Notes: generated from the letters alone by a model not told the origin. A DNA stretch of 64,000 nucleotides from Vreelandella neptunia (GCF_022489065.1 NZ_JAKVTW010000016.1:55896-119895); one strand, 5' to 3'. Positions 18,029-28,704 are shown, counted from the first letter of the stretch. Translations and numbers: made by a program.

Positions 18029-21000
18029 TTACTGCTGTAAAATTTTAGGATCACCGGAACGGGTGAAGGTGTAGATCAAATCGACGGCTTGGTTGGTACC
18101 CGATACGGCCTGTACATAGAGATTACGCCATAACGTGTAGCGTAGTGTTAGTTCTGCAATTGGCGAGAAAATTCCAACCCCGTAACTAATCCTAAGATCG
18201 TCGGTTAACTGCCCACTGACTGCGACCTGGCTATCATCGCCCGCTCCGGCGGTATCTAGCGTTAGATCATCAATGCCAAACGCTTCGCCAATGGAGCCCA
18301 CCGCGCCCCCCGTGCGTCCTAGTGACATACCGATTAGAGCGGTGGTCAGCGCGCTATCCATACCGCCACCCGAAGCATCCGGCGCGCGACCCCGGAGTAA
18401 GTAAGAAAGCGCACGTGATTCATCCATGGCAGGTTCAGAAAAAATCAGCACGTTCGGCTCTTCAGCACTGCCGGTTACCCGCAAGCCAGCGATCACATCA
18501 TCTTCGGTGATATCAGGGTTACGAATAGCCTCAAAGTCGAGGGTCGGCAGCCCAGGAGGACCGCTAAACAGCAGTTCGCCGCGGCGAATGACCAAGTCTT
18601 GGCCGAAGGCCTGAAAACGACCATTGACCAGATTAACATCGCCAAACAGCTGCAATGCACCGCTACTTTGGCGAATTTCAAGTGCCCCACCTAGCCCAGA
18701 CTCCAAGCCATAGGCAGATATCTGCATATCGCTGCCGAGCGTGAGTGTCACTAGTATATCCAGTGCCATACCGGTGGCGGCCAGCTCATCCGCAGCGCTT
18801 GGATCATCCCCATTGGCGGCGGCACGCTGTGCCTGGATTTCTGCCTGTCGATCATCACGCTCGGTAATAATCACTTCATCACCACTTGGGGTAATTGCCG
18901 ATGAGGGCATATCGCCAATTTCCAACCGCGCCCAGGGTAGATTGATATCGCCCCTTACCTGCAACCGTTCAGGCGTCACCCGAATGCGGATATCGGGCGC
19001 AGCTTCTAGGCGGCCAAATTGTGGCAAGACGATTAAAATAGGCTCTTGAACCGCATTTAAATCGACGCCAATTCGCCAGTCATCGCCGCTTGGCCAGTAG
19101 GCATCCCCGCTGATGGCTAACCGGCCGCGCTCAGCGGCTAGATAACCCTCAATATCGCCTTGCTCACCGTCGAATGAGACTACCAACTCACCGTCCTGAA
19201 CATCCACGGGAATCTCGGGGCCATTTACGCGGATACCACGAAGCCCTAGCTGGCCCTGCAAATCAGGTTGTGCAGTCGTGCCGGTAATTTGCACGCTGCC
19301 GGTCAAGTCGCCTTCAAGTCGATCCATCCCCACTAACATGGGACGATAAGGCTGTAGCGATACATCGTCTGCCCGCAGCTCGCCCGCTAACTCACCTCTA
19401 CCGAGCGGGTCGTTGATCGACAGGTTCAGATTTAGATCGCCAGCTTCAGAAAGCGAAAGCGTAACGTTGGCATCTGCCTGCGCTTGGTTAGCCTCGATCT
19501 GGGCATCCAAATTTATTTCTGGCAACTGCACCGGCTGACCATAATCATTGATAGCGGTCACGGCGAGCTCACTCAACACCTGCAGATTAGCCTGCCACTG
19601 GGCACCGCCCTGGCGCCAATTGGCGGATAGATCGGCCGTCGTGTCGCCCTCTAACTGCCACTCTTCGGGTAAAAATGGCTCAACCATCTCCATTGGCACT
19701 TCACGTAACGAAAGTACGGCATTGCCCTGTTGAGCCGATGCATTGATCTCCTCTTCAGAACACACCAAACCACCCTCTTCTCGACGCAAGCAGAATGGGG
19801 ATAGGTTTGCCTGACCGCTGGCCAAGTTATAGCGAATGTCCAAGGGCGATTCGAGACGAATAGTGCCTGCTTCAGAGTCGATTTCAAGCGGGGTAATCCT
19901 CGCTTGGTACAGCTGGTTCTGCTGATTTAAGCCCCCATCGAGGGCAACCAACGCACGGCTTAAAACGCCGTTTTCGCTACCCTGAGCAGCAACTTCAAGC
20001 CGATGTTGGGAGAGACGGCCCGCTAGGTCGGCATTAATGCTTGTTAACGCCTGACCACCGGCATTCACATTTTGTAGCGCAAGTTGTACATCCAGGGAGG
20101 GATCTTCAACGCCCTCGATATCCGCATCAAGCGACAGCCGCTCAATGCGGTTTTCTCCGAAACGTACGCCATCACCTTGTAAGGTGGCCTGGAGTTGCGG
20201 TTGATTAAAACTACCCCTCGCCTGAAGTGTACCCACAATAGTACCCGCGAGGTCAGGGGAAAGCGTCTGCAGTTGGCGAAGTGCGATATCAGCATTTAAG
20301 GACATGGCCTCTTCACTGATCTGCCCAGCCGCCTCTAAGCGATTATCCCCTTGCGTAAACAGCAACTCATCAATATCCAGCTCCAGATTGCTGTTTGCAT
20401 CAAAGGTCGCTTGCAGCGTTAAGGGATAATCCCGTAACTCGCCGTCAATCGCCAAGTTGGGCACGCTAATTGCCCATACGTCTTCTTGCTGCCCCTGTTG
20501 TTGGCTAATTTGTTGCTGACTTACTGCAAGCTCAATATCGCCATTTAAATTGCCTTCTAACTGGTCAACGAAGTGAGAAGGATCAAACTGATCCAAGTGT
20601 ATGTTTGCGCTGACCTGCAAAGGTGCTAACCAGTTAATGGTGCCTTCACTGCGTAGGGAGCTTTCGCCTATGGCCAGCGTAAGCGGCTGCCAACTAAAGT
20701 GTTCAAGGTCGCCCTCACCGCTGACGTTAATCTGGGTACGAGGCACACTAGGGCCCTCGACGGCCATCGCGAGTTGAACGCTATACTCGCTCAGGCTACC
20801 GGTGACCTGTAGATCCAGCTCATCGACCACATAAGGTTCGGTGGAAGCATCGCCGTCGGCTTCTGCCGTTTCTTCATCGGCAAGCGGCCATTGAACTTGG
20901 TCACTTTGCAGCTGCAGTTGAAAGGGTAGCGTTGGGGCTAGCGCGTCTACTTGGCCGTTTAACGACGCATTCACGGCGCCTGAAGCCTCCAACTGCGCTT

Positions 21001-22084
21001 CAAGCGCATCCAGTGGGCCAGAAAGCGTTAATGTTAGCGTTTCACCATCGAGGTCAGGAAAACTTTCAGCTAAAAACAGTTCAACGTTCAAGCGGGCTTC
21101 AAGTGGGTAGTTATCATTTAACGTGACGTTTGCGGTTAATGCTGCCTCTGCATCTGGGGTAACGACAGCAAGCTCGGTTAACTCAACGCGGTCGCCCTCG
21201 GTCATCAGTCCAAGCTGGAGGCGATCCACGCGATACTCCGTGGCCCCTTCCAAACGGAAATCATTGAGTGTGAATTCGGGTATCTGAATATCCACCGGCA
21301 GGGTGATATCAGGTAATTCCAGACGTTCTCGTGCTTCTAACTGCTCTTCAGCGGATTCTACTGCCAGTACAGCCTCGTCTTGAGGTTCGCGGAGCAATAT
21401 GGCGGCATCTATCGCCTGAGCAGAAAGTGGAGTGTCCGTATTTAGGGTTAATAAAACGCCTGACGAAGGTAGCAAATAAAGGCGAGGTTGCTCCAAGTGT
21501 GTCGGCGCGAGCCGTACTTCATTTCCTTCTGCAACAGCCGCCGAGCTTAAAGAGCGCCAAGCCACTTCTGTTCCATCGGCAAGGCGCACGTTGACATCAT
21601 CAAGCTGTAACGAACGCAACTCAATGGGAAAGGGGAACCGGATAGTCAGCGGCGAACCATCGTCTTCAGGAGGTGGCTGCTGTTCGTTTGATGAACCTAA
21701 ACGGATATCTGCCCCTACGACGCGAAGTGTTTCGATACAAAGCCGCCCTGATAACACACAGTCATCCGCCCATTGCAGTTCAACTTCATCAATGCTGATG
21801 CGCGTTTCACCCAGCTGCAGTTGAAAGTCTTCAAGCAGGAAGTGATCAAGCAGACCACCTTCATGATGCGCATAAGTGAAGAAATCCCGCTGCTCACCCT
21901 GCGAAAGCAACACCCCGGTGCCCCAAGGAGATAATGCCACCCCAACTATTAACGCCACAATGCCAAAGAGCCAAATGGGTAATACGATAATCAGGCGCAA
22001 AAGGCTCCATAACAGGAGCCAGGTACGATATTTAGGTGATAGCCGCTGGCGCTTATCAGATGACGCTGGTTCAGCCTGAGACAA
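18029..22084 (-). CDS. tamB: Translocation and assembly module subunit TamB
   Basis: A very long (1,351 residue) inner-membrane-anchored protein spanning the periplasm. It has an N-terminal membrane helix ([20 protein letters not shown], about 23-42), then a repetitive beta-rich body typical of AsmA-like lipid-transfer grooves, and the DUF490/TamB domain at the C terminus (about 1000-1351) ending [15 protein letters not shown]. Family role: works with TamA in outer-membrane protein assembly and, as in YhdP and YdbH, in phospholipid transport. It follows tamA by nine bases, the usual order. The length is close to E. coli TamB (1,259). Confidence 0.95.
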   Translation of the reverse strand: MSQAEPASSDKRQRLSPKYRTWLLLWSLLRLIIVLPIWLFGIVALIVGVALSPWGTGVLLSQGEQRDFFTYAHHEGGLLDHFLLEDFQLQLGETRISIDEVELQWADDCVLSGRLCIETLRVVGADIRLGSSNEQQPPPEDDGSPLTIRFPFPIELRSLQLDDVNVRLADGTEVAWRSLSSAAVAEGNEVRLAPTHLEQPRLYLLPSSGVLLTLNTDTPLSAQAIDAAILLREPQDEAVLAVESAEEQLEARERLELPDITLPVDIQIPEFTLNDFRLEGATEYRVDRLQLGLMTEGDRVELTELAVVTPDAEAALTANVTLNDNYPLEARLNVELFLAESFPDLDGETLTLTLSGPLDALEAQLEASGAVNASLNGQVDALAPTLPFQLQLQSDQVQWPLADEETAEADGDASTEPYVVDELDLQVTGSLSEYSVQLAMAVEGPSVPRTQINVSGEGDLEHFSWQPLTLAIGESSLRSEGTINWLAPLQVSANIHLDQFDPSHFVDQLEGNLNGDIELAVSQQQISQQQGQQEDVWAISVPNLAIDGELRDYPLTLQATFDANSNLELDIDELLFTQGDNRLEAAGQISEEAMSLNADIALRQLQTLSPDLAGTIVGTLQARGSFNQPQLQATLQGDGVRFGENRIERLSLDADIEGVEDPSLDVQLALQNVNAGGQALTSINADLAGRLSQHRLEVAAQGSENGVLSRALVALDGGLNQQNQLYQARITPLEIDSEAGTIRLESPLDIRYNLASGQANLSPFCLRREEGGLVCSEEEINASAQQGNAVLSLREVPMEMVEPFLPEEWQLEGDTTADLSANWRQGGAQWQANLQVLSELAVTAINDYGQPVQLPEINLDAQIEANQAQADANVTLSLSEAGDLNLNLSINDPLGRGELAGELRADDVSLQPYRPMLVGMDRLEGDLTGSVQITGTTAQPDLQGQLGLRGIRVNGPEIPVDVQDGELVVSFDGEQGDIEGYLAAERGRLAISGDAYWPSGDDWRIGVDLNAVQEPILIVLPQFGRLEAAPDIRIRVTPERLQVRGDINLPWARLEIGDMPSSAITPSGDEVIITERDDRQAEIQAQRAAANGDDPSAADELAATGMALDILVTLTLGSDMQISAYGLESGLGGALEIRQSSGALQLFGDVNLVNGRFQAFGQDLVIRRGELLFSGPPGLPTLDFEAIRNPDITEDDVIAGLRVTGSAEEPNVLIFSEPAMDESRALSYLLRGRAPDASGGGMDSALTTALIGMSLGRTGGAVGSIGEAFGIDDLTLDTAGAGDDSQVAVSGQLTDDLRISYGVGIFSPIAELTLRYTLWRNLYVQAVSGTNQAVDLIYTFTRSGDPKILQQ

Positions 22085-22093
22085 ATCTCTCTC

Positions 22094-23947
22094 CTAGAAT
22101 TCCGGTCCGATGGAAAAGTGCAAACGCCAATCGTCTTCGTGGTCAAAGGGGTGTGCGATATCGAAGCGAATTGGCCCGACCGGTGAAACCCAGCGAACAC
22201 CCGCACCTGCGCCGGTTTTCAAGTCATCGGGCCCCCAATTATCAAACGCGTTGCCATTATCCACGAACGTGGCTGCCCACCAATCTCCGGTCACGCGACG
22301 TTGATACTCAAGGGTCGAGCTAAGCATCTGCTGCCCACCGCGTAGTCGCCCCTCGTCATTACGTGGGGAGAGACTCTCATAGGAGTAACCGCGCACACTG
22401 CGGTCGCCACCGGCAAAAAAGCGCAGAGATGGCGGTATTTTGGCAAAATCATCGGTTTCAATAGCCCCTAAGCTGATACGCGCTAAGAAACGGTTATTGT
22501 TGCCGATTGTGCGGATCCATTCAGTATCCCCCGTCATACGAGCAAACTGGGCATCTGAGCCCCATACAGTATCCGAGTACTCTAGAGAAAGCTGTTGGCG
22601 ATCTCCCCATAACGGGAATCGCTGCGGGCGTGTTCGTGTACGCGACCACTGAATACCTGGATAGAAAAGCCAAACCTGATCGGCTTCGCCACCCTGCTCA
22701 AAGTCTTCATAAGTAGTTCGGAAATAGATCGACTGTACCCAATCATTATCAAACTCCCAGCGCCGTGCTATTTCCACGGTGCCTTCTAGCGACTGGGTGT
22801 CACTATCATCAATATTACGAATACCGTATTGGAGCCGATAGCTATCGCGCAGAGGGTCTTCAAGGGGTATGTTATAGACCCCTGTAAAACGCTGCTCTGG
22901 TGCGGATAAGTAGAGATCATGATCAAGGCTATGACCATAGCGGTTGATCCATGGCTGCTCCCAACCAAAGCGCAGCCGTGGGCCTACATCGGTGGCATAA
23001 CCAATACCGACTTCGAACTGATGACGATCCGCCGGTTCGACACTGACATCTATGGGTAGCTGAGTATCACTAGGCTTGTTGAGGCTCAACGCGCTAAGTA
23101 AAGCCGCGCTGGTGACCCGTGGGCGCTCAGGCTGCGAAGCTGTAGCTTCACTCCACCAAGGGTCTCCGCCCCCAGTAGGAGAGATAACCAACTCTTGTGC
23201 TGTTTCAAGGCGCGGGCGCACAGACACTGAGCTAAACCAACCGGTTTCAGAAAGGGATTGGTTATATTCAGCTAGCGTTTGGGCAAGGTAGGGATCCTCC
23301 TTCTCAAAAGGCTGCATGCTGCGCAATCGGTCAATCACGATATGACTGCCCGTGATAGACGTATCACCAAACTGGTACCGTGGGCCGCTGTCAAAGTCCA
23401 TATAGAGTCGCGCACTTTGCAGGTACGGTCGCACCTCCATGCGTCTATCGGTAAACCCCCAGTCAAAGTAACCACGCTCTATGGCCAAGCCAGAGAACTG
23501 GCTTCGCAAGCGATCCCATGGAGCATGGCGAAGTACATCGCCCTCCTTCAATGGAAAATCTTCTACTGCCTGCTGAAAGGGAGGATCGTTGCTGGCGTCG
23601 CCTTCAATATTAATTGAGAGAATTTCGATTTCTATTTGTGGGCCGGGCTCAATTTCAAGCCACACGCGCTCATCGGTGGAACGCTCAAGGGTTATTTCAG
23701 GCTCATAATAGCCGTAGACACGCATGGCTTCTTGAGTGCGACGGCGCACCTCGCCCTCAAGCCGCACCTCGGTATACTGCTCTGCATCGATATTTTGTAA
23801 GTAGGCTTGAATATTACTTTCGACTTGGTCTGAGACCCCCTCGATCGTCGCATCTAATGCCCAAGCGCCATGTGATACGTATAACAGAGGAAGCACAGTA
23901 CAAATTGTGCGACCTGTGGCTGAAGTCCATCGCCGTTGTCGTCCCAT
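22094..23947 (-). CDS. tamA: Translocation and assembly module outer-membrane protein TamA
   Basis: A 617-residue Omp85-family outer-membrane protein. After a signal peptide (about 1-30), three POTRA domains (about 33-290) are followed by a 16-strand beta-barrel ending in the typical signature FSIGPEF with an aromatic last residue. The conserved Omp85 segments FFAGGDRSVRGYSYESL and GVRWVSPVGPIRFDIAHPFD are present. It is the first gene of the pair tamA-tamB. A possible Crp-like site lies about 70 bases upstream. E. coli TamA has 577 residues, so length is normal. Confidence 0.95.
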   Translation of the reverse strand: MGRQRRWTSATGRTICTVLPLLYVSHGAWALDATIEGVSDQVESNIQAYLQNIDAEQYTEVRLEGEVRRRTQEAMRVYGYYEPEITLERSTDERVWLEIEPGPQIEIEILSINIEGDASNDPPFQQAVEDFPLKEGDVLRHAPWDRLRSQFSGLAIERGYFDWGFTDRRMEVRPYLQSARLYMDFDSGPRYQFGDTSITGSHIVIDRLRSMQPFEKEDPYLAQTLAEYNQSLSETGWFSSVSVRPRLETAQELVISPTGGGDPWWSEATASQPERPRVTSAALLSALSLNKPSDTQLPIDVSVEPADRHQFEVGIGYATDVGPRLRFGWEQPWINRYGHSLDHDLYLSAPEQRFTGVYNIPLEDPLRDSYRLQYGIRNIDDSDTQSLEGTVEIARRWEFDNDWVQSIYFRTTYEDFEQGGEADQVWLFYPGIQWSRTRTRPQRFPLWGDRQQLSLEYSDTVWGSDAQFARMTGDTEWIRTIGNNNRFLARISLGAIETDDFAKIPPSLRFFAGGDRSVRGYSYESLSPRNDEGRLRGGQQMLSSTLEYQRRVTGDWWAATFVDNGNAFDNWGPDDLKTGAGAGVRWVSPVGPIRFDIAHPFDHEDDWRLHFSIGPEF

Positions 23948-24014
23948 ACATTTTTATCCTAACCTAAATCAGCGGCTTCATTACTTAACAATTTCAATAC
24001 TTTAATTACTTATT

Positions 24015-24038
24015 TGTGATAAACGTCATATGTGATAA
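24015..24038 (-). promoter_or_regulatory. Possible Crp-like site and direct repeat upstream of tamA
   Basis: TGTGA at 24015-24019 and TCATA at 24026-24030 are six bases apart, close to the Crp consensus TGTGA-N6-TCACA. TGTGATAA occurs again at 24031-24038, making a direct repeat with 16-base spacing. It lies 68-91 bases upstream of the tamA start. Inferred only. Confidence 0.25.
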
Positions 24039-24046
24039 GGGCAGTT

Positions 24047-24880
24047 CTAACGCAACATTTCTAGCTGAGCGCTAAAGGCAAGCTGCGCTTGACGCACTTG
24101 TCGCACATCACTTTCCAGCGACGTCAGACGTTGAGCCCACTCCTGCTCTAATGCCTCAAGTGCTTCTTGATCCGCTGGCGCCTGGAGTTCGGCAACGGAT
24201 GCATCAAAGGACGCTTGAAGCTCATTAAAACGCGAGTCGATGGCGCTTCTTTGTGCTGACAACTGCTCTTCCCAATCACTGCTAGCATTATTGATCTGGC
24301 TATCCAGAGCAGATAAGCGCTGTTCGGTTAATCGTTCCAAGTGGGAAACTTCTTCCACCAGATTACGACGCCCGGACGCGCCTGTTTGTTCCAGTGCATT
24401 GAGGGATTCTCGCATTGCCAGTAGCTGGCTATCACGCAGCTCGGCCTGCTCTCTAAGTTGAGCCAACTGCTGTAACAGCGAATTAATAGAGTCGCTCGAC
24501 GCCATGTCTTCATTCATTGTCAGCAAGCTATATAGTTCATCGCGCGTATCAGTTAGCGAAATAGACAGCTGCTCCTGCTCTTGGAACAGCGTTGACATCT
24601 GAGCTTGTACAAAGGTTATCGTATCTTGTACATCCGTGTCACCCGAATCCAAACGAGCATGAACATTAGAGACTTCCCCACTCACCCGGCGAAGCTCATC
24701 TAACAGTCGTTCACGTTCGTACCAAAGTCCAGCCGCCGCCGCGCCCAGTAGCGCAATAATCAATAGCAAGCATAGCCATAGCGGCCAGAGAGTAGGCCCC
24801 TTACGGTGACGCAAATGTTGTGCCGTCAGGCTTTGATCCACATCGGGCACAATACGTGAGGAGGCGGTGGAATCTGGCAT
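24047..24880 (-). CDS. Single-pass membrane protein with long coiled coil, unknown function
   Basis: I do not recognise this 277-residue protein. A cytoplasmic N-terminal stretch of about 30 residues (MPDSTASSRIVPDVDQSL) precedes one membrane helix (LWPLWLCLLLIIALLGAAAAGLW, about 31-53). The rest (about 55-275) is a Leu/Gln/Glu/Ser-rich coiled coil that would project into the periplasm. No cysteine, no enzyme motif. It is the third gene of a galU, ugd-like, coiled-coil unit: the Ugd-like stop (24890) is only nine bases upstream of its start. Context suggests it scaffolds or tethers something related to UDP-glucose metabolism or the envelope, but this is a guess. Confidence 0.75.
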   Translation of the reverse strand: MPDSTASSRIVPDVDQSLTAQHLRHRKGPTLWPLWLCLLLIIALLGAAAAGLWYERERLLDELRRVSGEVSNVHARLDSGDTDVQDTITFVQAQMSTLFQEQEQLSISLTDTRDELYSLLTMNEDMASSDSINSLLQQLAQLREQAELRDSQLLAMRESLNALEQTGASGRRNLVEEVSHLERLTEQRLSALDSQINNASSDWEEQLSAQRSAIDSRFNELQASFDASVAELQAPADQEALEALEQEWAQRLTSLESDVRQVRQAQLAFSAQLEMLR

Positions 24881-24889
24881 GACATTTCC

Positions 24890-26182
24890 TCAAAGAGTCT
24901 TCGGGTCGGCACGACGGCCTATACCTCGGTACATTAATCCACAGCTGGCTACAAACTCTGGGTCGTATATATTGCGCCCATCTAATACGAGCTTAGCGTT
25001 TAATAGCGAGCCGAGTCGGTGCCAGTCTGGGTTCCAATATATTTTCCATTCTGTTACCAGCATCAGCGCATCAGCGCCCTCACAAGCCTGATAAGGGTCA
25101 TGAGTAAATGTTCGTAGGTCATCGCGCTCGCCGACCAAAGCGTGAAGTGCAGGCACTGCAGCCGGGTCGTGTAACTGAACCTTAACCCCTTGCGCCCAAA
25201 GAGCTTCAAGCAGCGTCAATACTGGGGCGTGGTCGATACGCGCAGTGCCGGGCTTAAATGCCGCCCCCCAGATGGCGACGGTTTTACCGGCCATCTCACC
25301 AGAAAAATGCGCCCATAGCTTGCGAAACAGCGTCTCTTTTTTCTGCTCGTTAATATCCATCACTTGTTCAAGCAGCGCTGAATGGCGACCACTTTGCAAC
25401 TGCACATCAGCCAAGCGTATTAAGTCACGCGAGAAGTTAGGCCCACCAAACCCGCAGCCTGGGTAAAGGTACTCAAAGCCTATACGTGAATCGGCGCCCA
25501 TCCCTTGGCGAACATGTTCAACATCCACCCCCAGGGTATCAGCCAAACCGGCAATTTCATTCATATAACTGATACGCGTAGCGAGCATCCCATTAATGGC
25601 TAGTTTGGTTAGTTCAGCAGCTCGGCGCGGCATGCACTGGAACACTTCGCTGCGCCGATTAAAGGCCCGTAACAGCTCCCTAACCACCTGCTCGCCCACA
25701 GCATCATCACAGCCTAACAACCGCCGGGTTGGGCGAGTGAAGGAGTCCCATGCCCGGCCTTCTTCTAAGGTATCGGGTAGCGCGACACTGGTATGCTGAC
25801 TACCCATCAGTGCGTGCAGGCGCTCGGTTTCGCCTACCGGGAAGGTTGAGTTGTTAACCAGCACAATCCCGTGCTGATCAGCTAGTAACGGATCCCCGAT
25901 TAATGCGCTCGCCTCTGAGCGCTGTGCTGGCGACAACCCCAGCCAGATCACCTCAGGAATTGCCGCATCTTCCAGTTGTTCAATAACCTGAAGCGTACCC
26001 TCTGCCAAACCCTGCTCTAGATGGGCCATTAAATGAGGTTCGCTACGTAACCAGTCTACCTGGGAAAGTGCTGACCAAGGCGCATCCGCGTGGGGAAGCC
26101 ACTGAACCTGATGCCCCACCCAGGCCAACGCAGCAGCGGCCGTCGCTGCGCTTAATTCACTACCGTATAGTAACACCCGCAT
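24890..26182 (-). CDS. UDP-glucose dehydrogenase-like protein lacking the catalytic cysteine
   Basis: A 430-residue member of the UDP-glucose/GDP-mannose dehydrogenase family. Retained features: LVNNSTFPVGETERL, the sugar-binding lysine and asparagine in ELTKLAINGMLATRISYMNE, and WGAAFKPGTARIDHAP in the C-terminal domain. Two essential features are lost. The N-terminal Rossmann loop, normally GxGYVG, reads YGSELSAATAA. The catalytic block, normally GGSCFPKD, reads GGPNFSRD, so the nucleophile is Asn249. A Cys at 243 (PGCGFGG) is not in the active position. The enzyme is probably inactive as an oxidase and may bind UDP-glucose as a regulator or scaffold. It lies three bases after galU, whose product is UDP-glucose. 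Confidence 0.85.
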   Translation of the reverse strand: MRVLLYGSELSAATAAAALAWVGHQVQWLPHADAPWSALSQVDWLRSEPHLMAHLEQGLAEGTLQVIEQLEDAAIPEVIWLGLSPAQRSEASALIGDPLLADQHGIVLVNNSTFPVGETERLHALMGSQHTSVALPDTLEEGRAWDSFTRPTRRLLGCDDAVGEQVVRELLRAFNRRSEVFQCMPRRAAELTKLAINGMLATRISYMNEIAGLADTLGVDVEHVRQGMGADSRIGFEYLYPGCGFGGPNFSRDLIRLADVQLQSGRHSALLEQVMDINEQKKETLFRKLWAHFSGEMAGKTVAIWGAAFKPGTARIDHAPVLTLLEALWAQGVKVQLHDPAAVPALHALVGERDDLRTFTHDPYQACEGADALMLVTEWKIYWNPDWHRLGSLLNAKLVLDGRNIYDPEFVASCGLMYRGIGRRADPKTL

Positions 26183-26185
26183 GCG

Positions 26186-27076
26186 TTACGCTCCCTGCTG
26201 GTAACGTGATAGCAAGGCTTGAAAAGCTTCTCCAAACTCTGGATGGCGGCGAGCATAGGCGAGCGTGGCTTCGAGATAACCCAATGGATGGCCACAATCG
26301 TAGGTAGTACCTTGCATACGATATGCCTGAACACCGGACTGTTCGCGCAGCGTCTCAAGCGCATCGGTCAGTTGAATTTCGCCACCCGCACCGGGGGGTG
26401 TTTTTTCCAATATGGAGAAAATGCTGCCCGGTAACGCATAACGGCCTATCACGGCAAGATTCGAAGGTGCAGCATCCCGCTTAGGCTTTTCCACCATGCC
26501 AGCCAAGTCTGCTGACTCATTTGCTGCGGGCACATCACCAACGGGTGCCACAATGCCGTATTTCTCTACCTGCTCCCACGGCACCTCTTCCACCATCAAC
26601 TGCGCCACTTTCTGCTGGTCAAAGGCCGCCAGCATACCGGCCAAGTCGGTGGCAGCGTTGGCGCTGTTATCAACCAACACATCGGGCAGCAGGACTGCGA
26701 AAGGTTCGTCGTCGCCAATAATCGGGCGAGCGCATAGCACCGCATGTCCAAGCCCTAACGGGACACCCTGTCGAATGCTGATAATGTTGACGTTGTCGGG
26801 CACCAAGTTGCGCAACATCGTTAATAATTCATGCTTACCCTTTTTTTCGAGGCTCGATTCCAACTCAGCATGTGTATCGAAGTGGTTTTCAATAGCGCTT
26901 TTATTGCTGCTGGTGACTAACACAATTTCGCGAATGCCAGCAGCAATCGCCTCTTCAACGACGTACTGAATGACTGGCCTATCGACAATCGTAATCATCT
27001 CCTTGGGAATTGCTTTCGACGCTGGCAAGCAGCGGGTACCAAACCCAGCAACAGGAAGTACAGCTTTACGAATCAT
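26186..27076 (-). CDS. galU: UTP-glucose-1-phosphate uridylyltransferase GalU
   Basis: Makes UDP-glucose from glucose-1-phosphate and UTP, feeding envelope polysaccharides and osmoregulated glucans. The 296-residue protein has the nucleotide-binding loop VLPVAGFGTRCLPASKAIPKE (about 6-26), GLGHAVLCARP, and EKPKRDAAPSNLAVIGRY. I start it at 27076 (MIRKAVLPVAGFG) because the family begins there and AAAGGA lies a few bases upstream; the ORF to 27328 includes implausible N-terminal sequence that overlaps ubiG. It heads a galU, ugd-like, coiled-coil unit and is divergent from ubiG. Confidence 0.96.
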   Translation of the reverse strand: MIRKAVLPVAGFGTRCLPASKAIPKEMITIVDRPVIQYVVEEAIAAGIREIVLVTSSNKSAIENHFDTHAELESSLEKKGKHELLTMLRNLVPDNVNIISIRQGVPLGLGHAVLCARPIIGDDEPFAVLLPDVLVDNSANAATDLAGMLAAFDQQKVAQLMVEEVPWEQVEKYGIVAPVGDVPAANESADLAGMVEKPKRDAAPSNLAVIGRYALPGSIFSILEKTPPGAGGEIQLTDALETLREQSGVQAYRMQGTTYDCGHPLGYLEATLAYARRHPEFGEAFQALLSRYQQGA

Positions 27077-27246
27077 AGAAAGGTCCTTTTCATGCGTTCC
27101 GACACAGGAGTGGTTAGAATGTCCATAATACTGAAGGCGTGAGTGGATGCCACCTCGCCAATGGCGATAACGCGTGCTAATGAGCAATAACTTGCCATTA
27201 GGCGTCAACTTTTCGCTAAATGCTTTATGACAATGGGAGTCACAAC

Positions 27247-27990
27247 ATGCAAGCGACACCACAGGATAGCACTGCTGATCACTTTCAAGGCAATGTCGAT
27301 GCAGCGGAAGTTGCCAAATTTGAGGCACTTGCTAGCCGCTGGTGGGATACTCAAGGCGAATTTAAACCGCTGCACGATATAAACCCCCTGCGGCTTGATT
27401 TTATTGATGCGCGGGCAGGATTGGCGGGTAAAAAAGTCCTTGATGTAGGCTGCGGCGGTGGAATTTTAAGCGAAGCCATGGCCCATCGCGGTGCGACCGT
27501 CACCGGCATTGATCTGGGTGAAGCACCTTTAGCTGTAGCCCGGTTGCACGCAGAAGAGCGCGGTGTCCAGGTTGAGTATCAGCACATCAGTGTGGAAACC
27601 ATGGCGGCTCAAAAGCCGGGGTTTTACGATGTCGTCACCTGTATGGAAATGCTTGAGCACGTCCCCGACCCCGCCTCCGTTATACGTGCCTGCAGCACCC
27701 TTGTTCGCCCGGGTGGTTATGTCTTTTTCTCCACACTTAACCGTACCGCGAAGTCATATGCGTTCGCCATTTTAGGCGCCGAGTACGTACTGAAGCTGCT
27801 GCCTAGGGGGACACATAGTTACGCAAAATTTATTCGCCCTTCTGAAATGGCTGCCTGGTCGCGTACCAGTGGTTTAGAAGTGCGGGAACAGACGGGACTG
27901 ACCTATAACCCGCTGACGCGCCACTATCGTTTGGTCAGCCATGATGTATCGGTCAATTACATGATGTACTGCCGCAAGGTGAGCGATTAA
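27247..27990 (+). CDS. ubiG: Ubiquinone biosynthesis O-methyltransferase UbiG
   Basis: Performs both O-methylations in ubiquinone synthesis, using S-adenosylmethionine, on the cytoplasmic face of the membrane. The 247-residue protein has the SAM-binding motif [16 protein letters not shown] (about 67-82), [15 protein letters not shown] motif II, and [13 protein letters not shown]. The start at 27247 ([16 protein letters not shown]) matches the family and has GGGAG eight bases upstream. The stop codon directly abuts the next start (TAAATG), so ubiG and mupP are tightly coupled. Confidence 0.96.
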   Translation: MQATPQDSTADHFQGNVDAAEVAKFEALASRWWDTQGEFKPLHDINPLRLDFIDARAGLAGKKVLDVGCGGGILSEAMAHRGATVTGIDLGEAPLAVARLHAEERGVQVEYQHISVETMAAQKPGFYDVVTCMEMLEHVPDPASVIRACSTLVRPGGYVFFSTLNRTAKSYAFAILGAEYVLKLLPRGTHSYAKFIRPSEMAAWSRTSGLEVREQTGLTYNPLTRHYRLVSHDVSVNYMMYCRKVSD

Positions 27991-28659
27991 ATGCCGATGC
28001 CAGCACCCCAAGCGATCCTTTTCGATTTAGATGGAACCCTGGTAGATACGGCCCCTGACTTGGCCAATGCAACCAATGCGCTGCGTACACATCATGGGCT
28101 ACCGACGCTGCCTTTTGAGGTAATACGCCGCCAAGTCTCTAATGGGGGTAGTGCGCTGGTAACACTGGCCCTTGAGCTAGAGGTGTCTTCCCAGGAGCAT
28201 ACTCAGGCGCGTGAGTTTCTACTTGATGCGTATGAACAGGCAGTGGCAGTGCATAGCCGGACTTTCTCACCACTCGATGTCTGGTTAAAGGAGTGGCATG
28301 AGGATCAGCGCCCTTGGGGTATCGTCACCAACAAGCCCCGCCGCTATACCCTACCGCTATTAGAAGCACTATCACTGCAACCCGGCGCATTGCTGTGCGC
28401 GGATGATCTAAGCGTGAAAAAACCCTCGCCCGAGCCACTTTGGGAGGCTGCCCGCCGCTTGGGTGTCGCACCCGAACAGTGCTGGTATATTGGTGATCAT
28501 GCGCGGGATATCGAGGCAGCCGTAGCAGCCGGAATGACCGCCGTAGCGGTGGGTTATGGCTATATCAGTGACGGGGATGATTACCAGCAATGGCCTGCTG
28601 ATCTGTGGTTTGAGGAGTGCCAAGCACTCGTCGATGCCCTCAATGTTTTCAAACGCTAA
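27991..28659 (+). CDS. mupP: HAD-family phosphatase, probably MurNAc-6-phosphate phosphatase MupP
   Basis: A 222-residue haloacid-dehalogenase phosphatase. Catalytic motifs: FDLDGTLVDTAPDL (Asp nucleophile pair, about 11-24), IVTNKPRRY (Thr of motif II), KKPSPEPLWEA (Lys) and IGDHARDIEAA (acidic motif IV). Automatic annotation would say phosphoglycolate phosphatase (Gph). In Pseudomonas the gene between ubiG and yciK is mupP, which dephosphorylates N-acetylmuramic acid 6-phosphate during cell-wall recycling, and the protein here resembles it along its length (WGIVTNKP, AVHS, YGYI). MupP is preferred from gene order and similarity, but activity is not provable from sequence. Start directly follows the ubiG stop. 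Confidence 0.8.
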   Translation: MPMPAPQAILFDLDGTLVDTAPDLANATNALRTHHGLPTLPFEVIRRQVSNGGSALVTLALELEVSSQEHTQAREFLLDAYEQAVAVHSRTFSPLDVWLKEWHEDQRPWGIVTNKPRRYTLPLLEALSLQPGALLCADDLSVKKPSPEPLWEAARRLGVAPEQCWYIGDHARDIEAAVAAGMTAVAVGYGYISDGDDYQQWPADLWFEECQALVDALNVFKR

Positions 28660-28704
28660 CAAAAGGCAGGCATCGACGCGGCTTTCAGATATCTACAGTC
28701 ACTG

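Noticed and set aside
24890..26182. Calling this gene a normal UDP-glucose dehydrogenase
   Set aside because: The catalytic Cys and NAD loop are missing, so the standard name would mislead.
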